DNA of 64,000 bases. Source: Aaosphaeria pasadenensis. Taxonomy: Eukaryota > Ascomycota > Dothideomycetes > Pleosporales. Shown here piece by piece: positions 47,071 through 59,381 of this stretch. The stretch spans positions 186,001 through 250,000 of the forward strand of contig JAKLMB010000042.1 of the NCBI GenBank assembly GCA_022813625.1, written 5' to 3'. The first letter of the stretch is position 1, and every line of letters begins with the position of its first letter. The notes under the pieces were generated by a model. It worked only from the letters and a program-made list of their open reading frames with translations. It ran no database searches and was not told the DNA's origin. The translations under genes and the position numbers were made by a program.

Positions 47071-48496
47071 TTAATCGATAACTGCGCCCTTGATGGGTGA
47101 GATCGCTCGGGTATCCCAGGTGTCCTCGATGCTGTCTCCCTCCTCCTCGCCGTCGTAGCCGATGACCCTGCGCTCAGGCTTGTGGATCCTGACGAGCAGG
47201 AGGAAGTAATCCTCCAATGGGAGGAGGTTGAGAAGGACACGGTTTCCAGTCCATGCGAGCGCGCAGACGCAGGCTCCGGCTACGGCGTCGAGGACGAAGT
47301 GGTTTGCGGTTGCGATGATGGCGAGGAGGATGGTGAGTGGATAGGCGATGCCGATGATGAGGCAGAGGAGGCGGCGGGCCGAGGGAAGACGTAGGCGGAG
47401 GGTGCGAGAGCGGGAGATGCGTACGGGAAGAGTGCGCGTGCGGCGATGTTGCGAGGCGAGTGGGAGGGTGCAGATGGTCATGCCGATGAGGAGGGAGTAG
47501 CCGAAGTGGAGAGAGGGCATCGCGGCGTATTGGTTGCAGAACTTGTTCTGCGTCCATACGCTGGATTCGCCTTCGGCGCCGTGGACCGTGTCTACGAAGC
47601 CGTAGCTGCGGGCTTCTTTGCCGACTGCGCCTGGGACGTCTGGGTCGGAGAGGAGTCGCGGTGGCATGCAGGGCCACAATGTGAATACGATAAAGGCGAG
47701 GAGATTGCACACGGCCATGGTTCGACGACGGGCGGCGTAGAGTTTGGGACCAGCGGGAGAACCATCGGCTTCGCCTCGTGCCTTGTTCGGGAGAGGGAGA
47801 TCGAGGCGGTTGCGGGTTGTTGTGTAGTAGTATAGTCCTACAAGGAAGAGAATCGTTCCTGGGATGTGGATGAACGAGTAGATGCGGTTCGTCCAGTGCA
47901 TGATGAACGGATGCTTCAAGAACCAGTGCTGGATGGGGAGCTCCCAGAAAATCTTTAATCGCTCTTCTAAGTGAATGATCTGAAGCGCATGGCGACGGGC
48001 AATATCAACCGTGTTTTCGACCATAGTAACTGCAGTGAAAGCTCGACCTAATTGATATACCTAGAATGAAGTTAGTAGAGTTCCTGTCAAATCTTCGATT
48101 CGGATGAATGCATACCCAGTAAATCAGCGCCCAATACCATGCCTCCACCAGGAATGGAAACTTCTTCAACAGTCTGCTCAGGAAATAACCCTCAAACCTC
48201 CTGGTATTCGGGGACACCACCTCTTTCCTTAATCCAAAGAACCGCAGCTCTCGCTTCCTCCATTTTGGCTCCTGGGATGTGAGTAATGATGGTGAAGAAG
48301 CCCGGTCGAGCAATGTGGTTGTTGAGCGAGGACTGGATGCCCCGGATCCGATAGAATCAGGAGATGTGGATCGTGGAGAAGAGTTGGCAGATCTACGGCG
48401 GTCGAATATGCGGTACTCTGTGTTTCGATTCACCCATGTGCCTCCAAAGAGAAGCGTCACCACCACAAGTGGTTCCATAAACGCTCCGACACCCAT
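47071..48496 (-). CDS. PAP2-superfamily integral membrane protein (Aur1-like fold)
   Basis: Exons are 48496-48116 and 48060-47071 (456 residues), joined across a 55-nt intron at phase 0. The N-terminus has one hydrophobic helix (MEPLVVVTLLFGGTWV) and a Ser/Arg-rich loop. Downstream are about six membrane helices. The phosphatase-type motifs are PSLHFGY (residues 309-315) and NHFVLDAV (380-387). These match the C2 and C3 boxes of the PAP2_3 / inositol-phosphorylceramide-synthase-like group, giving the catalytic His-His-Asp set (H312, H381 and D385). The last ~45 residues are acidic and cytosolic. It probably acts on a lipid phosphate or phospho-head-group transfer. It is not close enough to Aur1 to call IPC synthase. 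Confidence 0.85.
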
Positions 48497-51373
48497 ATTG
48501 TGCGGTTGATAGCCAGCAAACCAAATAACAATAAGTTACGTTAAATCTTGACGTTTGATAATACAGCGAAGTTTCACGAGGCTGCGACAGCGATGTGACC
48601 TCTAGCTACCGAAGCTCCTCTTATCCACTAATGTCGTTCTGTTTGCCTTCAAGATATACGGTGTGGTGTACAAGGGCGGGTGGCCTAGTCAACAACAATA
48701 TGAGGCGAAATCCAAGGTACGAAGAAGAAAGACAAGTTATGTAACAGCGAACATCCAGGGGGGAAGTGGAAAGAAGTATGCGCGAGGTCAAGAGCAAGTG
48801 GAGAGTAAATAGATTTTAAAAAATTAAAGTGGAGGAGGCGTAGAGTGAGAGGTCATAGAGCAAGCTGGACGGATGCAACGGAGATTGAGAGCTATCCCAG
48901 TCGAGTGATAAGAAATAGCTAGTGGCCGCCTGCAGAGACAGGGCTATGGTATGGCTCCCGTTCGCTACTGGTGTCCGACGACTCGTCCGCTCACGATAGT
49001 CATGTACAAGTAATCCGGCGGCTGCGTCAGAGATCTACCAATATGCTACTGGGCCGAGGGATGACGCCAAGTTAGTAGGAAGATGTAAACGCATACTAAC
49101 GATAGTAGAGGGCTTCAGTGAGGCACAGGTATCGTATTTGTACTTGTAGAACGTGAGGCAGCCATGGTGGCATAGTCAAAGGGAAGAAAGAGGGTGGGGT
49201 TGTCAGCTGCATATGCCTGGCGTTGATGAAGCGTCGGTGGCACTGGGATCAAGCATTATTGAGGTTTCACAAGACAAGCAAGACAGCAGGTTTCTTGTTT
49301 GGCGGCGGCGGCGTATGGAAATAATGGAAGATGAGAAGAGTACATAACGGGCATTGACTCTTGAGTGGTTGTGTTTGTGACTGTGAATGTGTGGTGAATT
49401 GGATTGTGAATGGAGGAGAGCACAGGGCACGCGACCACATGGCCCTGCTTACCAGGGTTAAACCCGAATCCGTCTTAGTGCCCGACCCATCCGTACCTTG
49501 TAGGCTTGTCGGCTTGTAAAGAAACGAGGCTGATGATGATGATTAGAATATGACAATATGACAACAGTGACAGCACACAACCTCGCAGGCTCACATCTGC
49601 CCATAAGCAGTAGCAGCATCCTGTCCTACTCTACCGCTAATAAGTTACTCCTCGAATATTCGTCCATCCCGAACCACCGAGCATTGACATGACTGGTCAA
49701 CATCCTCTCTTCCTCATCGGCGACCCCCAGTTCCGAACTTCCGGCACCTTAGAAAACCTTACCTGAACCCTGACCCTGACCATCATCCTACCCTGTTACC
49801 ATCATTCCATCACATCCTCTCGCAGCTCAGCGCAGCCAACTGGCGACTTTATTTCCCTGTTCAGTAAACATCATCCACAGGAACGATGGCGCTCCCTCTG
49901 TGTCTTACGGCGTATTCTTCGTACTTCGGTCTCGGTCTCCGATTCCAGCTACCCTCCCATGCTCCGTACATCAACCTATCTATGCATCCTGATTCCACCT
50001 CCATATTGCACTTCTATCCTCGTACATTCACACTCAATCAGTCTAGCCCCATTAGCTAGGTAGTTTTCCCATGTCAAATTTGTCATGGCCTGCTCTATGC
50101 CCTCCCCGCCAAGACGGTCGCTTCGACTTACCGACAGCCGGATCGTACACTTGCACCAGCCCGTCAGTAGACTCGTACAAACACGAGGATTACAAGTGCC
50201 ATGGTAATCACACCAAATCCGCGCTTACTAACCGTCTTCCTGCCCTTATGTAAAGCGGCTCATTAATTGAATGAATAATCGGAGCTGCAGATGCCCAACG
50301 GTGATTCATGAAGAAAGCGAACTTGGGAGTAAAAGTCGTGCCTGTCCCCGGGATTTGCTCGCGTGCCACTGTTCCTGGCATTGATTGCCGAGGCTGGCTT
50401 GTGTGGTGGTCGCTGTATTGACCAGACTTATTTGACCGCCTTTGAACTGATCAAACTGATACCCATACATATACAAAGGGTTAGCACGTCAGGCTGGCCA
50501 CCTGCCAGGATTATATACACTATAACCCTCACCAGCTACTTTATACCAGCAAGATGCTGTACATGTAAGCATTCCACCTTATATAAGCTATAGGAGCTCG
50601 CAGACGGCCAGCCCAACGCCCCTGCCCTCAATGCCTAAATACCTTTGCTTATATACTACGGCACATCTGCCCACACGAGTATACACGAAAAATAACCCTA
50701 TGCTACGTTGTAACTTTTCGTCTAGGGATGATCCCTAATCCTCACAATAGTCGACCATAACTAGCGAGCCGCATCACTCACATCACAAAGGATCATCCTT
50801 GTCAACTTGGCCAATACATTCAATACCCACTCAACTACTGTGGGAATCTTGGTATTCGGTGATAGGAAAATAAAGTATGGGTTGGTATACAAATACAGGC
50901 CCGCGAGGGCGTTGTCTCCTAGGATACTATCGGCATCCGTATCCTCGTCTATCCAAAATAGGAGACCATGATGAGAAAGTACAAGAGGAATGATGGAAAA
51001 GAAAGGAAGTTGAACAAAAGAGATGGGCCCTGAACAAGGGCAAGGGGTAAAACTCTTACAACGAGCATACCGCCCTACGCTATGCATGAACGCCTTGATC
51101 CGAGAATTTTGCACGACCCATGAAAAGAAAATTGGCGCCCTGCCAGAATGCTAGAGATATTACCCATGTTACCCAGTATTCTCCTGGGTTTGTCCAAGGT
51201 CCTCTAACGCCGCTGCCATGGTAGCCGATGAAACAAACAAGGAAATGTGTAGTGCGGATAGGCCAAAGTCGAGGGTTATCGACAAGGATAGAGGTAAAAT
51301 GTAAAGAGAAAAAGAGAGATGGTGGTACAGCAACGTCGGACGGACTATAGTTCACGTTCCAGTTGGTCCAGTA
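48497..51373. other. 2.9-kb intergenic region
   Basis: The left part is the promoter side of the PAP2 gene and the right part is the 3' side of Cdc14. Two minus-strand frames (51355-51080 and 51114-50761) contain Trp-rich stretches, but they have no family I recognise and may be 3' UTR. No RNA gene was seen. Confidence 0.4.
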
Positions 51374-52357
51374 TCAGCACGTGACGCTCGTGAATGGTGC
51401 GGTCTCCTGCAGGTCCTGCACCAGAGCCTCCACGTTGCTGAGATATTTGGAGAGCCAATGTTGCTTCTCCTCTTGGGTGCGAATGTTCTTTGTCGAGGTA
51501 CATCCGGTGTCGTCGCCGTGGACAGTGCTGCTCCTCCGATCAAAGGCATTGACGAGCTTGCTGGGACTCCGTTGCAGCCCAGTTGCAGCTGGTACTGGCG
51601 ATTCTGGCATGAGGTAGAAGTATAAGAACTCCAGAAGCTTCAACTTAACGCCCTGGGTTGTTTCGTCGTCCTTGAACAGCGATGTCACAGTGAGCAACCC
51701 GTCCATATTCTCAAATGTCCGGGTGTTCTGGGGTGTTCCCAGAAGTGCAGTGACAAGGACAAGTACGGCGGATGACTGTATCGCGGGGCAATTATAGGGA
51801 TCGAGTAGGTCCAGAACAAGATTCATGTAGATCTCGCGGCCAAAGATCGTCCGGGAAGGGGGGTGGAGGAGGAGGAGACCTTGGAGGTTGGAGAGCGCCG
51901 AGAGTATGAGGAGGTCGTTTTGGCCATCTGCTGGTGCGTTAGCATTCGAGCATAGCATGTGAACGGCATCTTTGCTTACTGCTTGCCATGCCAAGGAGTC
52001 TCTCAAGGCAGTCTGCCACTCTTGTCGCAACTGTCGTCGACGTTAGCAACCGTCCATGTGTTTGAGTAGCTACCGACACTCACCATTCCACTCGAAACCT
52101 TCCTGCAACCTGAAGAACTCCCTGAAAGCAAGATCTTCTGAGAGAGCACCTAGCTTCTTCGGTGATGAAGGCGGCTGCTCACCCAGGTTTATGGCCGATG
52201 CGTTCCGTCGGTGGCCAGGAGTTGAAGGTTTTGACGATTTCCCGTTGGACAAGCATATCTGCGCCAGCATGCCCTCAATCTGGCGGAGACCCTTGCGAAT
52301 CTTCTGGGTGTCCTTCGACGCAATGTTGTCGAAGGCGAGGCTCAGGAGTGCCTCCAT
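51374..52357 (-). CDS. cdc14: septation initiation network component Cdc14 (SIN Cdc14, not the phosphatase)
   Basis: Exons are 52357-52084, 52030-51980 and 51927-51374 (292 residues). In fission yeast this protein partners the kinase Sid1 at the spindle pole body to trigger septation. The family start is clear: MEALLSLAFDNIASKD, then RKGLRQIEGMLAQICL and FREFFRLQEGFEWN. Armadillo-like helices follow, including LGTPQNTRTFENMDGL and VKLKLLEFLYFYLMPE, a hallmark segment. A Ser-rich loop (PGHRRNASAIN) and a second one near the C-terminus may be phosphorylated. All three exons are needed for phase. The second exon is only 51 nt. The name collides with the unrelated phosphatase Cdc14. Confidence 0.9.
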
Positions 52358-53610
52358 CGCGAGACCGGCTGGTGATGGGAGGAGGTAGATGCAATGCTAT
52401 ACACAGAAAGGAGATGACCGGCGTTCGAATAGATTGTGAGAGGATGGCGCTTAAAGACGCAGGACACAAGATGCAGGTCGAAGTAAGGGAGGTTGAAAGT
52501 GCATGCAGCTAAGGAGTTAAGAGAATCAAAATGCGGAGAAGACAACGGGTATCGAGCAAGTGTGGGCCTGATCATTGGCCGTTGAGCATTCTGGAAGGGC
52601 CGACATGAAGGTGTGAGTTGGCAAAGGATAAACAGCTCGTTGCTATGGACGACGAGAGGGAGTGAAGATGGTCCCGTGGGGCTGTCGCCGAATCGGGTTA
52701 GATCGGATGGAGCGGATAAACCTCCGAGCAGTCCATCCGTCGTGGTGCTGTATGACCAAAGAGCATCTCCACCTCTTCATCATCTCCGCATACTTCATTC
52801 TTGCGGCTCTGCTCTAAGCTTCTGACATCGTTCGAAATCTTATTTTAGAAATCGAGCTTCATAGACACTATGTTCAACTTCATTGACTTCAACCGAACAA
52901 TTGCCTGAGATCGCATTTCCAATTACTGCGCCACTCACTAAAGTATACAACTGCAAGCAGATAGCCGTTCAACGAATCAATATCCAATATCAATCCAAAA
53001 ATGACATTCTGCTGGCTGTGCTTAACACCCTTTTTTACAGGGTCAAGCGAGATACGGGAGTACAAGATGCATGATAGCCACAACAGCACATCGGCTTGCC
53101 ATTCGTGCTCACCGGACCTTGGCACCATTCCAGCCGAACGAACACATGACAGAACGCTGCCTTATCCATGGTTTGATTCAATCCAAACCCACGGGCGTGT
53201 TCAGTTCCAACCTTCAGTTAACTTGATGTGCCTGTGGCGAAGTCACTCCAGTCCTACTTGGGAACATTCAGCCCCAGCAGGTCGGTCCACATCCTATACT
53301 ACTCGTACTCTGACCGCGGCTCGTTTCGGTGAATGAGGCTGGAACCGAACGTGGAGCCGTTGAGTCTGTACTTTTGAACCGCCATACCCAAGTTTTTATT
53401 TCGATTTCATTCATTCCTGATTGCTCTTGATTTCATTCATTCCTGATTGTTCTTGATTTCACAGAATTTGCATGTGTTTCTAACCAACGATTGAACTCTT
53501 GATGCACACTCCCTCACCGGCCAGCTGGTTCCGATCACTACCCGTTTCAGATATCTTGCCGTGAAAATGGCATCGCGACGCGGTCACGTATATATGAGAG
53601 GTAAGGCTCC
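52358..53610. other. 1.25-kb divergent intergenic region
   Basis: It holds the promoters of Cdc14 (left) and the membrane protein gene (right). A 26-bp direct repeat in tandem lies at 53402-53453. No coding region is supported; a short ATG frame at 53568 would need a 34-nt intron to join the next gene and was not used. Confidence 0.45.
53402..53453. repeat. 26-bp tandem duplication
   Basis: Two adjacent 26-bp units starting GATTTCATTCATTCCTGATT, differing at one base (C/T), followed by a third partial GATTTCA. Confidence 0.9.
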
Positions 53611-55470
53611 ATGTCTGAACCATCTACTACAGTGCAAGTACTTACGCTCAAAGCAGATAATGGCTGGATATATCCTAGTCAAATTATACGATTCGCACTG
53701 TTTTTCCCAACAACCATCTACAATTCTGGGGCAAAGAGAAATGCAGGCATCCTTCGCCGTCACCCTGAGCTACAGACTATGTTTAATCCATTACTTGGAA
53801 AGGGCGAATTCATGTCGGCCAAATGGGTAAGGACTTTCAGTACTTCTGTCTCCACAACTTATCAAACAGTCACTATGTTCCACATTTTTTGTATACCCAA
53901 CCCCGCATGAACCTGAAAATATATCTTGCCATCTGCGCCGTTCACACTGTTAAGCACTCTTCCAGGCCAACATAGCCTTCGGTTGGAACATGGCTATGTT
54001 CATATTTTCTCTATTCGTCCCTGTTCCCGTCAACATGCTCTTCATAGCGTTCGATGCTGTGATAGTCGCCTTCATAAGCCAGGTCGCCCATATACAAAAG
54101 AGCTATACGCCAAGAGGAAATGGACCATGCAAAGACGCCCACAACTGGCAAAGGCCGCCACAAATGAACGAAAGTTTCTTCGAAGCTATGGGTCGATGGA
54201 ACTCGACGCAGGCCTCAGGGAGTAGATTTTGCAAGTCATTCGTCGACCAGAGAAACTACAGTATTGCCATAGCGTGAGTAAGACCATCTTCTCTCTCCGA
54301 CCGATCTGTGTTTATGTTGCCTGCTGCCACAATGCAGCAAGACCCTGCTTTGTAAGATGTCCTTTATGCTAATGAGAGAACAGCGTTCTTCTCGCCATCA
54401 TTGTAGTTCTGAACACCGCCGTACTTATCATCTCTTTCACGCACATTATCAAAACTGTTCGTGCAGAGGGCAAAGGTACACTTATGTTCTTCTGTGAAGC
54501 GGCGCTTGTTGCCCCTCGTGCCATGGTCATCGCCTTTGCGGTCCTTTTCTGCATAATTCCGCTCCTCCTCCTCAAATGCCTGCCCATTGGCCTGAAAGTG
54601 CACATCCGCTACGCTCGACGCTACCTCATGAAAACCCTCGGACGCGTGCCACCGCCAACAGATATCAAACTCGCCGATCTGACCCCATTCCGGAAATCAG
54701 TTGGCAAGTCCCGGAAGAGAGAGTACAGGGGTACCGATCCAGGGACCCCGAACAACCTGTCCGATTTCTTGGGGATATACGATATGTTGATGCTAGTTAC
54801 CCAAAACCTACACTACTCAGACATTCAATCTCTCTCACTCGTATCGAAATCCGTTCGCGAGGCCATCCTACCATCCGACACGCCGATCAGTGTACGCGAC
54901 CTGCACTTCCGCATGTACACTTGCAGCAGCGAAGACGACATCAACTACAAACGGCCATGTTATGTATGCAACGCGCAGATGTGCACGGATTGCGCATACT
55001 CACATACCATAAAGCAAACGTACGCCATGTGGCACGAGCGCATGTGCAAGGAGTGGTGCACGCCTTGTTACAGGAAATTGCTACGTGAACATCGACCGAA
55101 TGCGGTTGCGGATTCGCTGAAGTGTCGCTGCGCGCCGCCCTCGCCTGGTTTTCATCTGCTCAATACCATGATATATGGTTTCAAATGGAGGGAGCAGAAA
55201 AAGTTAAACCATCCTTTCCGGGACATATGTTCACATTGTGCAACTATCCCTGCGGACGAACTGGCGGAACGACGGGAGAGAAGAAGCAATTTCGAGCTCA
55301 GACGTGCCGAGAGAACAGATACGGAGACGTGTGGCAACACTGGTTGTGGCAGGATACTTGATGATGGGCCGAGATGGTGGGTTTGTTCGAATTGCAGATT
55401 CGAATGTTCTGCGGCATGTCATTTGGATTGGGCGGAAAAAAGAGCAAGGAACAAACGCGAGGCGGTGTGA
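53611..55470 (+). CDS. multi-pass membrane protein with F-box-like stretch and Cys-rich zinc-binding tail
   Basis: Exons are 53611-53826, 53966-54273 and 54384-55470 (536 residues). Four hydrophobic segments are visible: two close together after NIAFGWNMAMFIFSLFVPVP, one at YSIAIAVLLAIIVVLNTAVL and one at AMVIAFAVLFCIIPLLLL. Residues ~300-337 (SDFLGIYDMLMLVTQNLHYS then IQSLSLVSKSVREAIL) have the pattern of an F-box. The C-terminal ~180 residues have repeated Cys pairs (CYVCNAQMCTDC, CTPC, ICSHC, CGNTGCG, CSNCRFECSAACH), likely binding several zinc ions. No known family with this order comes to mind. It could be a membrane-anchored ubiquitin-ligase adaptor; this is inference. Confidence 0.72.
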
Positions 55471-55571
55471 ACAATTTGCTAGGCTTACGGCGCAGGTTGG
55501 TGTTGAATAAACGATCATAAATATAATATTCTCTGAGTTCCTTATCTTCGAAATCATACAAAATTGACCTC

Positions 55572-56141
55572 TCATAGCCCGAAATTGCCCCCAAGGACCT
55601 CGTCCGGTGGTGTGCCCCGATAGAACTGTCCTAACATGCGAGTGTCCAGCGCCACCCTAGCCTCATCCTCAATTATCATGTGAAGCCACTTCGCTGTATC
55701 TTGATCCTTTTGCGTGAACCGAACGCGACCAATCCTCACGTATCTGATGAATAGGAAGATGCCCATCCAAATGAAAATTAGCAGTACCATTGCAGTAAAC
55801 TTTGGGAAGACCATCGCTTCGATCCAAAGACTCCACCTATTACGCATCACTGGACCCCCCATCATTCGAGCAAGCAGGTTCTGTTTGGATGACTGCTGGT
55901 TGGCGGTGATGGCCTCGTGAGAAAGGTGTGATGACGGGTTGATACTGGTACATCCGTCCGAGCTCGAGGGAAGTGTGGAATTGCTTTGCCATAATCCTAG
56001 GTTCTCTACCAGGAGTTTCTGAGTGCAGAAGCCAGAGGCGTCACTTAAGGTAAAGGTTGAATGGACGCCGGCCTTGAGAATGAAGTCGTACACGCAACGC
56101 GATAGAGCCTCGTCGGTCCAATTAGCTACGACCTCTTGCAT
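55572..56141 (-). CDS. small single-pass membrane protein, unknown function
   Basis: An uninterrupted frame of 189 codons, convergent with the membrane F-box-like gene (101 bp between stops). The N-terminal ~110 residues contain Cys at 16 and 39, plus polar linkers. One strong transmembrane helix (FTAMVLLIFIWMGIFLFIRYV) is followed by a basic stop-transfer and an amphipathic tail (KWLHMIIEDEARVALDTRML). There is no signal peptide at this start, so a 5' exon may be missing. I do not recognise a family. The pairing with a larger membrane protein next door is suggestive only. Confidence 0.5.
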   Translation of the reverse strand: MQEVVANWTDEALSRCVYDFILKAGVHSTFTLSDASGFCTQKLLVENLGLWQSNSTLPSSSDGCTSINPSSHLSHEAITANQQSSKQNLLARMMGGPVMRNRWSLWIEAMVFPKFTAMVLLIFIWMGIFLFIRYVRIGRVRFTQKDQDTAKWLHMIIEDEARVALDTRMLGQFYRGTPPDEVLGGNFGL

Positions 56142-56834
56142 CGTGATCAGGATCAGAGTTCGAGAGGCCCGCTCCCTTCGAAGTGCGTTCGTTAGCGATT
56201 AATCGATGAAGAAGGTGATGCGGCCATCGCATACTCATGCGAACCTGCAGGGTGCGGAGGATAGACGCTCGTGAAACTGATGAGAAAAGTAGTGTGTGGT
56301 TTTCGACTGCGACGGAATTTGGGAGTCGGTTGGAGAAGTCCAGTGAGGTAGAGAAAGATGTGTGTTATGGAGGATTCTCGGTGTGTACCAGACATGTCGT
56401 ACGCATATGCATCCGATACGACTCAAATGCTGTTTATTGTCATTTCAACCCTAGACAAGCTGTGAAAAGTTTGGGTGAAAGTGTGACGATTGAATTCAGC
56501 AATCGAAAGTTTAGAATGCGTTAGTCTGGTGCAAAAAGACAGGTGCCGAAGTCTTGAAGATGAAGTGGAAGGTGCAAACGATCGTGACAGTCGATCACGA
56601 TGTCTTTTCCTCGCATAAAAAAATCTGCCATCAAGCATCGCTACGACATCAGGAATTCATTGTAAGTCCTTTAAAAGCTCTGGTAGATGCGACTCGATGC
56701 AATGCTATATTCGATTTCTTTACTAAATTCTACTATGCTAGGGAGATGATGCAACAAAAGACACTTCATGCAAGTAATTTCATTCTGGATACAGGATACC
56801 CGGAGCTAAATTGTCCCAGTTATGTGACAATCTT
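56142..56834. other. 693-bp intergenic region
   Basis: It holds the promoter side of the small membrane protein and the 3' flank of the LPMO. I see no gene. Confidence 0.45.
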
Positions 56835-57599
56835 CTAACCCTTCCAGACCCTGGGGCCGGGAGTAGTGTATTCGGTGATGGCGTTGCTGTAGGTGTCGAC
56901 AGTGATTCCTGGATCACTCTGAGGAGCATATCCGGGAATGTTGGCGAGATATTCGCCTCCTGGTTGAGCGGATCCAGATCCGGAGACCTCGAGCTGAGCG
57001 CACTCGGCGTAGAACTGAGGAGTCTTCGCTTGGTGAAGAGCGAGAAGCTCGTGTCGGATGAGATAGTTGCCAGGGGCAAGCGAAGAGGGGATGGTGCTCT
57101 CCCAATAGAGGTTCTTGAGAACCTTTGCGGTGCCCCAGTTGCGTCCGGAGAGAGGAGGAGCAGTCATACCCTCCTCGTCGATCTTGAACCATTTCTTGCC
57201 AGAGCCGTCGCAGGACTTGAAGTCGCCAGCACACTTGTACATCCAGACCATGACTGGACCTTGCTCATGAGTCCACTGCTTCCAGTTGGCACGAACCTTT
57301 CCACCAGCCTTTACAGGGGCAGAGAGGTCGGCAGAGGTACCACCGTTGCACATGACCTTCCTGTCGGTGACAGTCATGGTTGGGTTGTAGTCGGGCCATT
57401 GACGCTGAATGGTCTTTGGCGATGTAGCGGGAGCGAAGCCCTCATATCTATCAGGGTGAGAACAGGCCGGAATTCATTGATTCAGTGTGACTTACCCTGG
57501 ATAGCTCTTCCCGTCGATAACGTAGGAGGTTACGGCACCGTGAGCGGCAGCCTGGGCAGAGAGCAACGCAACCGCTGCAATGGCACTGGAGAACAACAT
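56835..57599 (-). CDS. AA9 lytic polysaccharide monooxygenase (secreted)
   Basis: Exons are 57599-57496 and 57447-56835 (238 residues), with a 48-nt intron. The signal peptide MLFSSAIAAVALLSAQAAA is cut before His20, which becomes the N-terminal copper ligand of the histidine brace. The second brace His is H95 in WTHEQGPVMVWM. The conserved RHELLALHQA segment and the axial Tyr in QFYAECAQLEV complete the AA9 copper site. Cys68 probably pairs with Cys184. There is no cellulose-binding module or long linker; the protein ends at GPRVWKG, so it is a single-domain AA9. It oxidatively cleaves cellulose or related glucans outside the cell and suggests a plant-degrading or plant-associated life style. 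Confidence 0.95.
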
Positions 57600-58858
57600 C
57601 TTGACTATGTATATTGGGCTTTCAAGACACTCGTAAGGGCCATAAGTCAACGCCTACAGCCTTGATCTTATATGCAAAACCGAGAACGCTCACAAGACCA
57701 TGGTCAATATCCTCGATACTACCTGCCCCCGCCTTTCTTCTCAACGTTGCATGGCCACGATGAGCCGCAAATGCAACTTCCCCAGATAAAATGCAAAGTG
57801 GTCGGAGATTAAAAAGTATTATATGAAAATGAAATTGCCGGCCCGACGTGCCCTGATTGGGTATTATACATGATAATGAGCAAGGCGATTCGCTACTATA
57901 CCGGCTGTTATACAACCGAGCGATTCGGGCAACGATGGACGCACCCCAGACTATTAATCTCCAGGATAAGATGCCCATGCGGTATGACCGAATCCTTCAT
58001 ACCACGAAATATAGGAATATGAGGTGTTTGCTAAGCAAGAGATTCTGGAAGTACCGACCGTCTCGCCCAACAATCTTGGTTGCGATGCTCGTCACCATCT
58101 CGATCGCAAGGACCGATGACCCGGTTGGGCGAATGTTTTAACCTTGGGTACCGACGGATGAGGCGTTTATGGCACTGTGGCTCATCCAAGGAAAATGATC
58201 AATGCTGTTTGAAACTTCGCAGATCCAGTCTCGAATGAAGTGCAAGGCTAGGACTCTATTGGCAGAGGTGCTTCGATGCTTAGAATGGCTCTGGTCGCAG
58301 GCTGTGTATAAGGGGTTTCAAGCAATGGAATGCCAAATTCAACATTTCATTCATTTTACTTAATCAGACGCGTCCAACTCGCTCGATTTACTACTATCAT
58401 CATGTGCCCTCTTATTATGAGAACTTCTTCACCTTCTTGTTAAACGAGCGCATGTGGAGGTCTTGAAGCCATCGAGGCTACCTGCACGTAGTTAGCGACC
58501 GCACAAGGTACTTCTAAGACAATTAATAAATGAGACACCAGGGAGTTCCGTCGTGTTAACAGTTCAACACCGTTCAACCTATAACAATTATGCTATTGTA
58601 CAAGCAAGATAAAGCAGTGTCTACGAATATGAGTACCATAGGGCTTTGATTTTGAACCAATCAGATGAGTTCGAAAACTTGGCGCCTCTAATCCCGAAGA
58701 GGCTAGACCACACTCAACACGCGAGCCGCAAAATTGAGACCTCCACTTTGCGACCAGAACTTAGATCGACCACGACTCAATAAATTTCTCACCACACTCC
58801 CACACACTCGACGCAGGATATCCACCTCTTTGCGTGTTAACATACCACAAAAATCACA
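57600..58858. other. 1.26-kb intergenic region
   Basis: It holds the promoter of the LPMO (left) and of RPL22 (right). No coding region is supported. Confidence 0.5.
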
Positions 58859-59381
58859 ATGGCCGGACCTGTACGTACATCGCTTTGCTGTCCGCTGGGA
58901 TGAGCAATGGCTCCTGGCATAGAACAGTAGGCTAAGTACCCATTATAGCAGAGAACCTCCGCCGCTGCCGGCAAGAAGAACCAGAAGGTGACTAAGAAGG
59001 TATGCAAAATCCAGAATTGAATCCTGTAAGCTACTCTCTTGCTAATGCCTTCTCCAGTTCATCATCAACGCCTCCCAGCCTGTCAACGACAAGATCTTCG
59101 ATCTCCAGGCTTTCGAGAAGTTCCTCCACGACCGCATCAAGGTTGAGGGCCGCACCGGCAACCTCGGCGACACCGTCACCATCAGCCAGATCGGTGATGG
59201 CAAGATCGAGGTCATCGCCCACCAGGAGTTCTCCGGCCGCTACCTCAAGTACCTCACCAAGAAGTTCTTGAAGAAGCAGCAGCTCCGTGACTGGCTCCGC
59301 GTCGTCTCCACCTCCAAGGGTGTCTACGAGCTCCGCTTCTTCAACGTCGTTAACGACGAGGCTGATGAGGATGACGAGTAA
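58859..59381 (+). CDS. RPL22: 60S ribosomal protein L22 (eL22)
   Basis: Exons are 58859-58870 (four codons), 58949-58999 and 59058-59381 (128 residues). The tiny first exon (Met-Ala-Gly-Pro) and early introns are typical of fungal ribosomal protein genes. The protein has the basic N-terminal QRTSAAAGKKNQKVTKK, then FIINASQPVNDKIFDLQAFE, VTISQIGDGKIEV, FSGRYLKYLTKKFLKKQQLR, and the acidic eL22 tail NDEADEDDE. Codon use is highly biased to C-ending codons, as in TUF1. Confidence 0.97.

Noticed and set aside
50761..51355. Two overlapping minus-strand frames downstream of Cdc14, one with Trp-rich hydrophobic stretches
   Set aside because: They are in different frames, lie in the expected 3' flank of Cdc14 and match no family; not enough to call a gene.
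53568..53602. An upstream start (MASRRGHVYMR) for the membrane F-box-like gene
   Set aside because: Joining it would need an intron of about 34 nt. The ATG at 53611 gives an intact frame without it.
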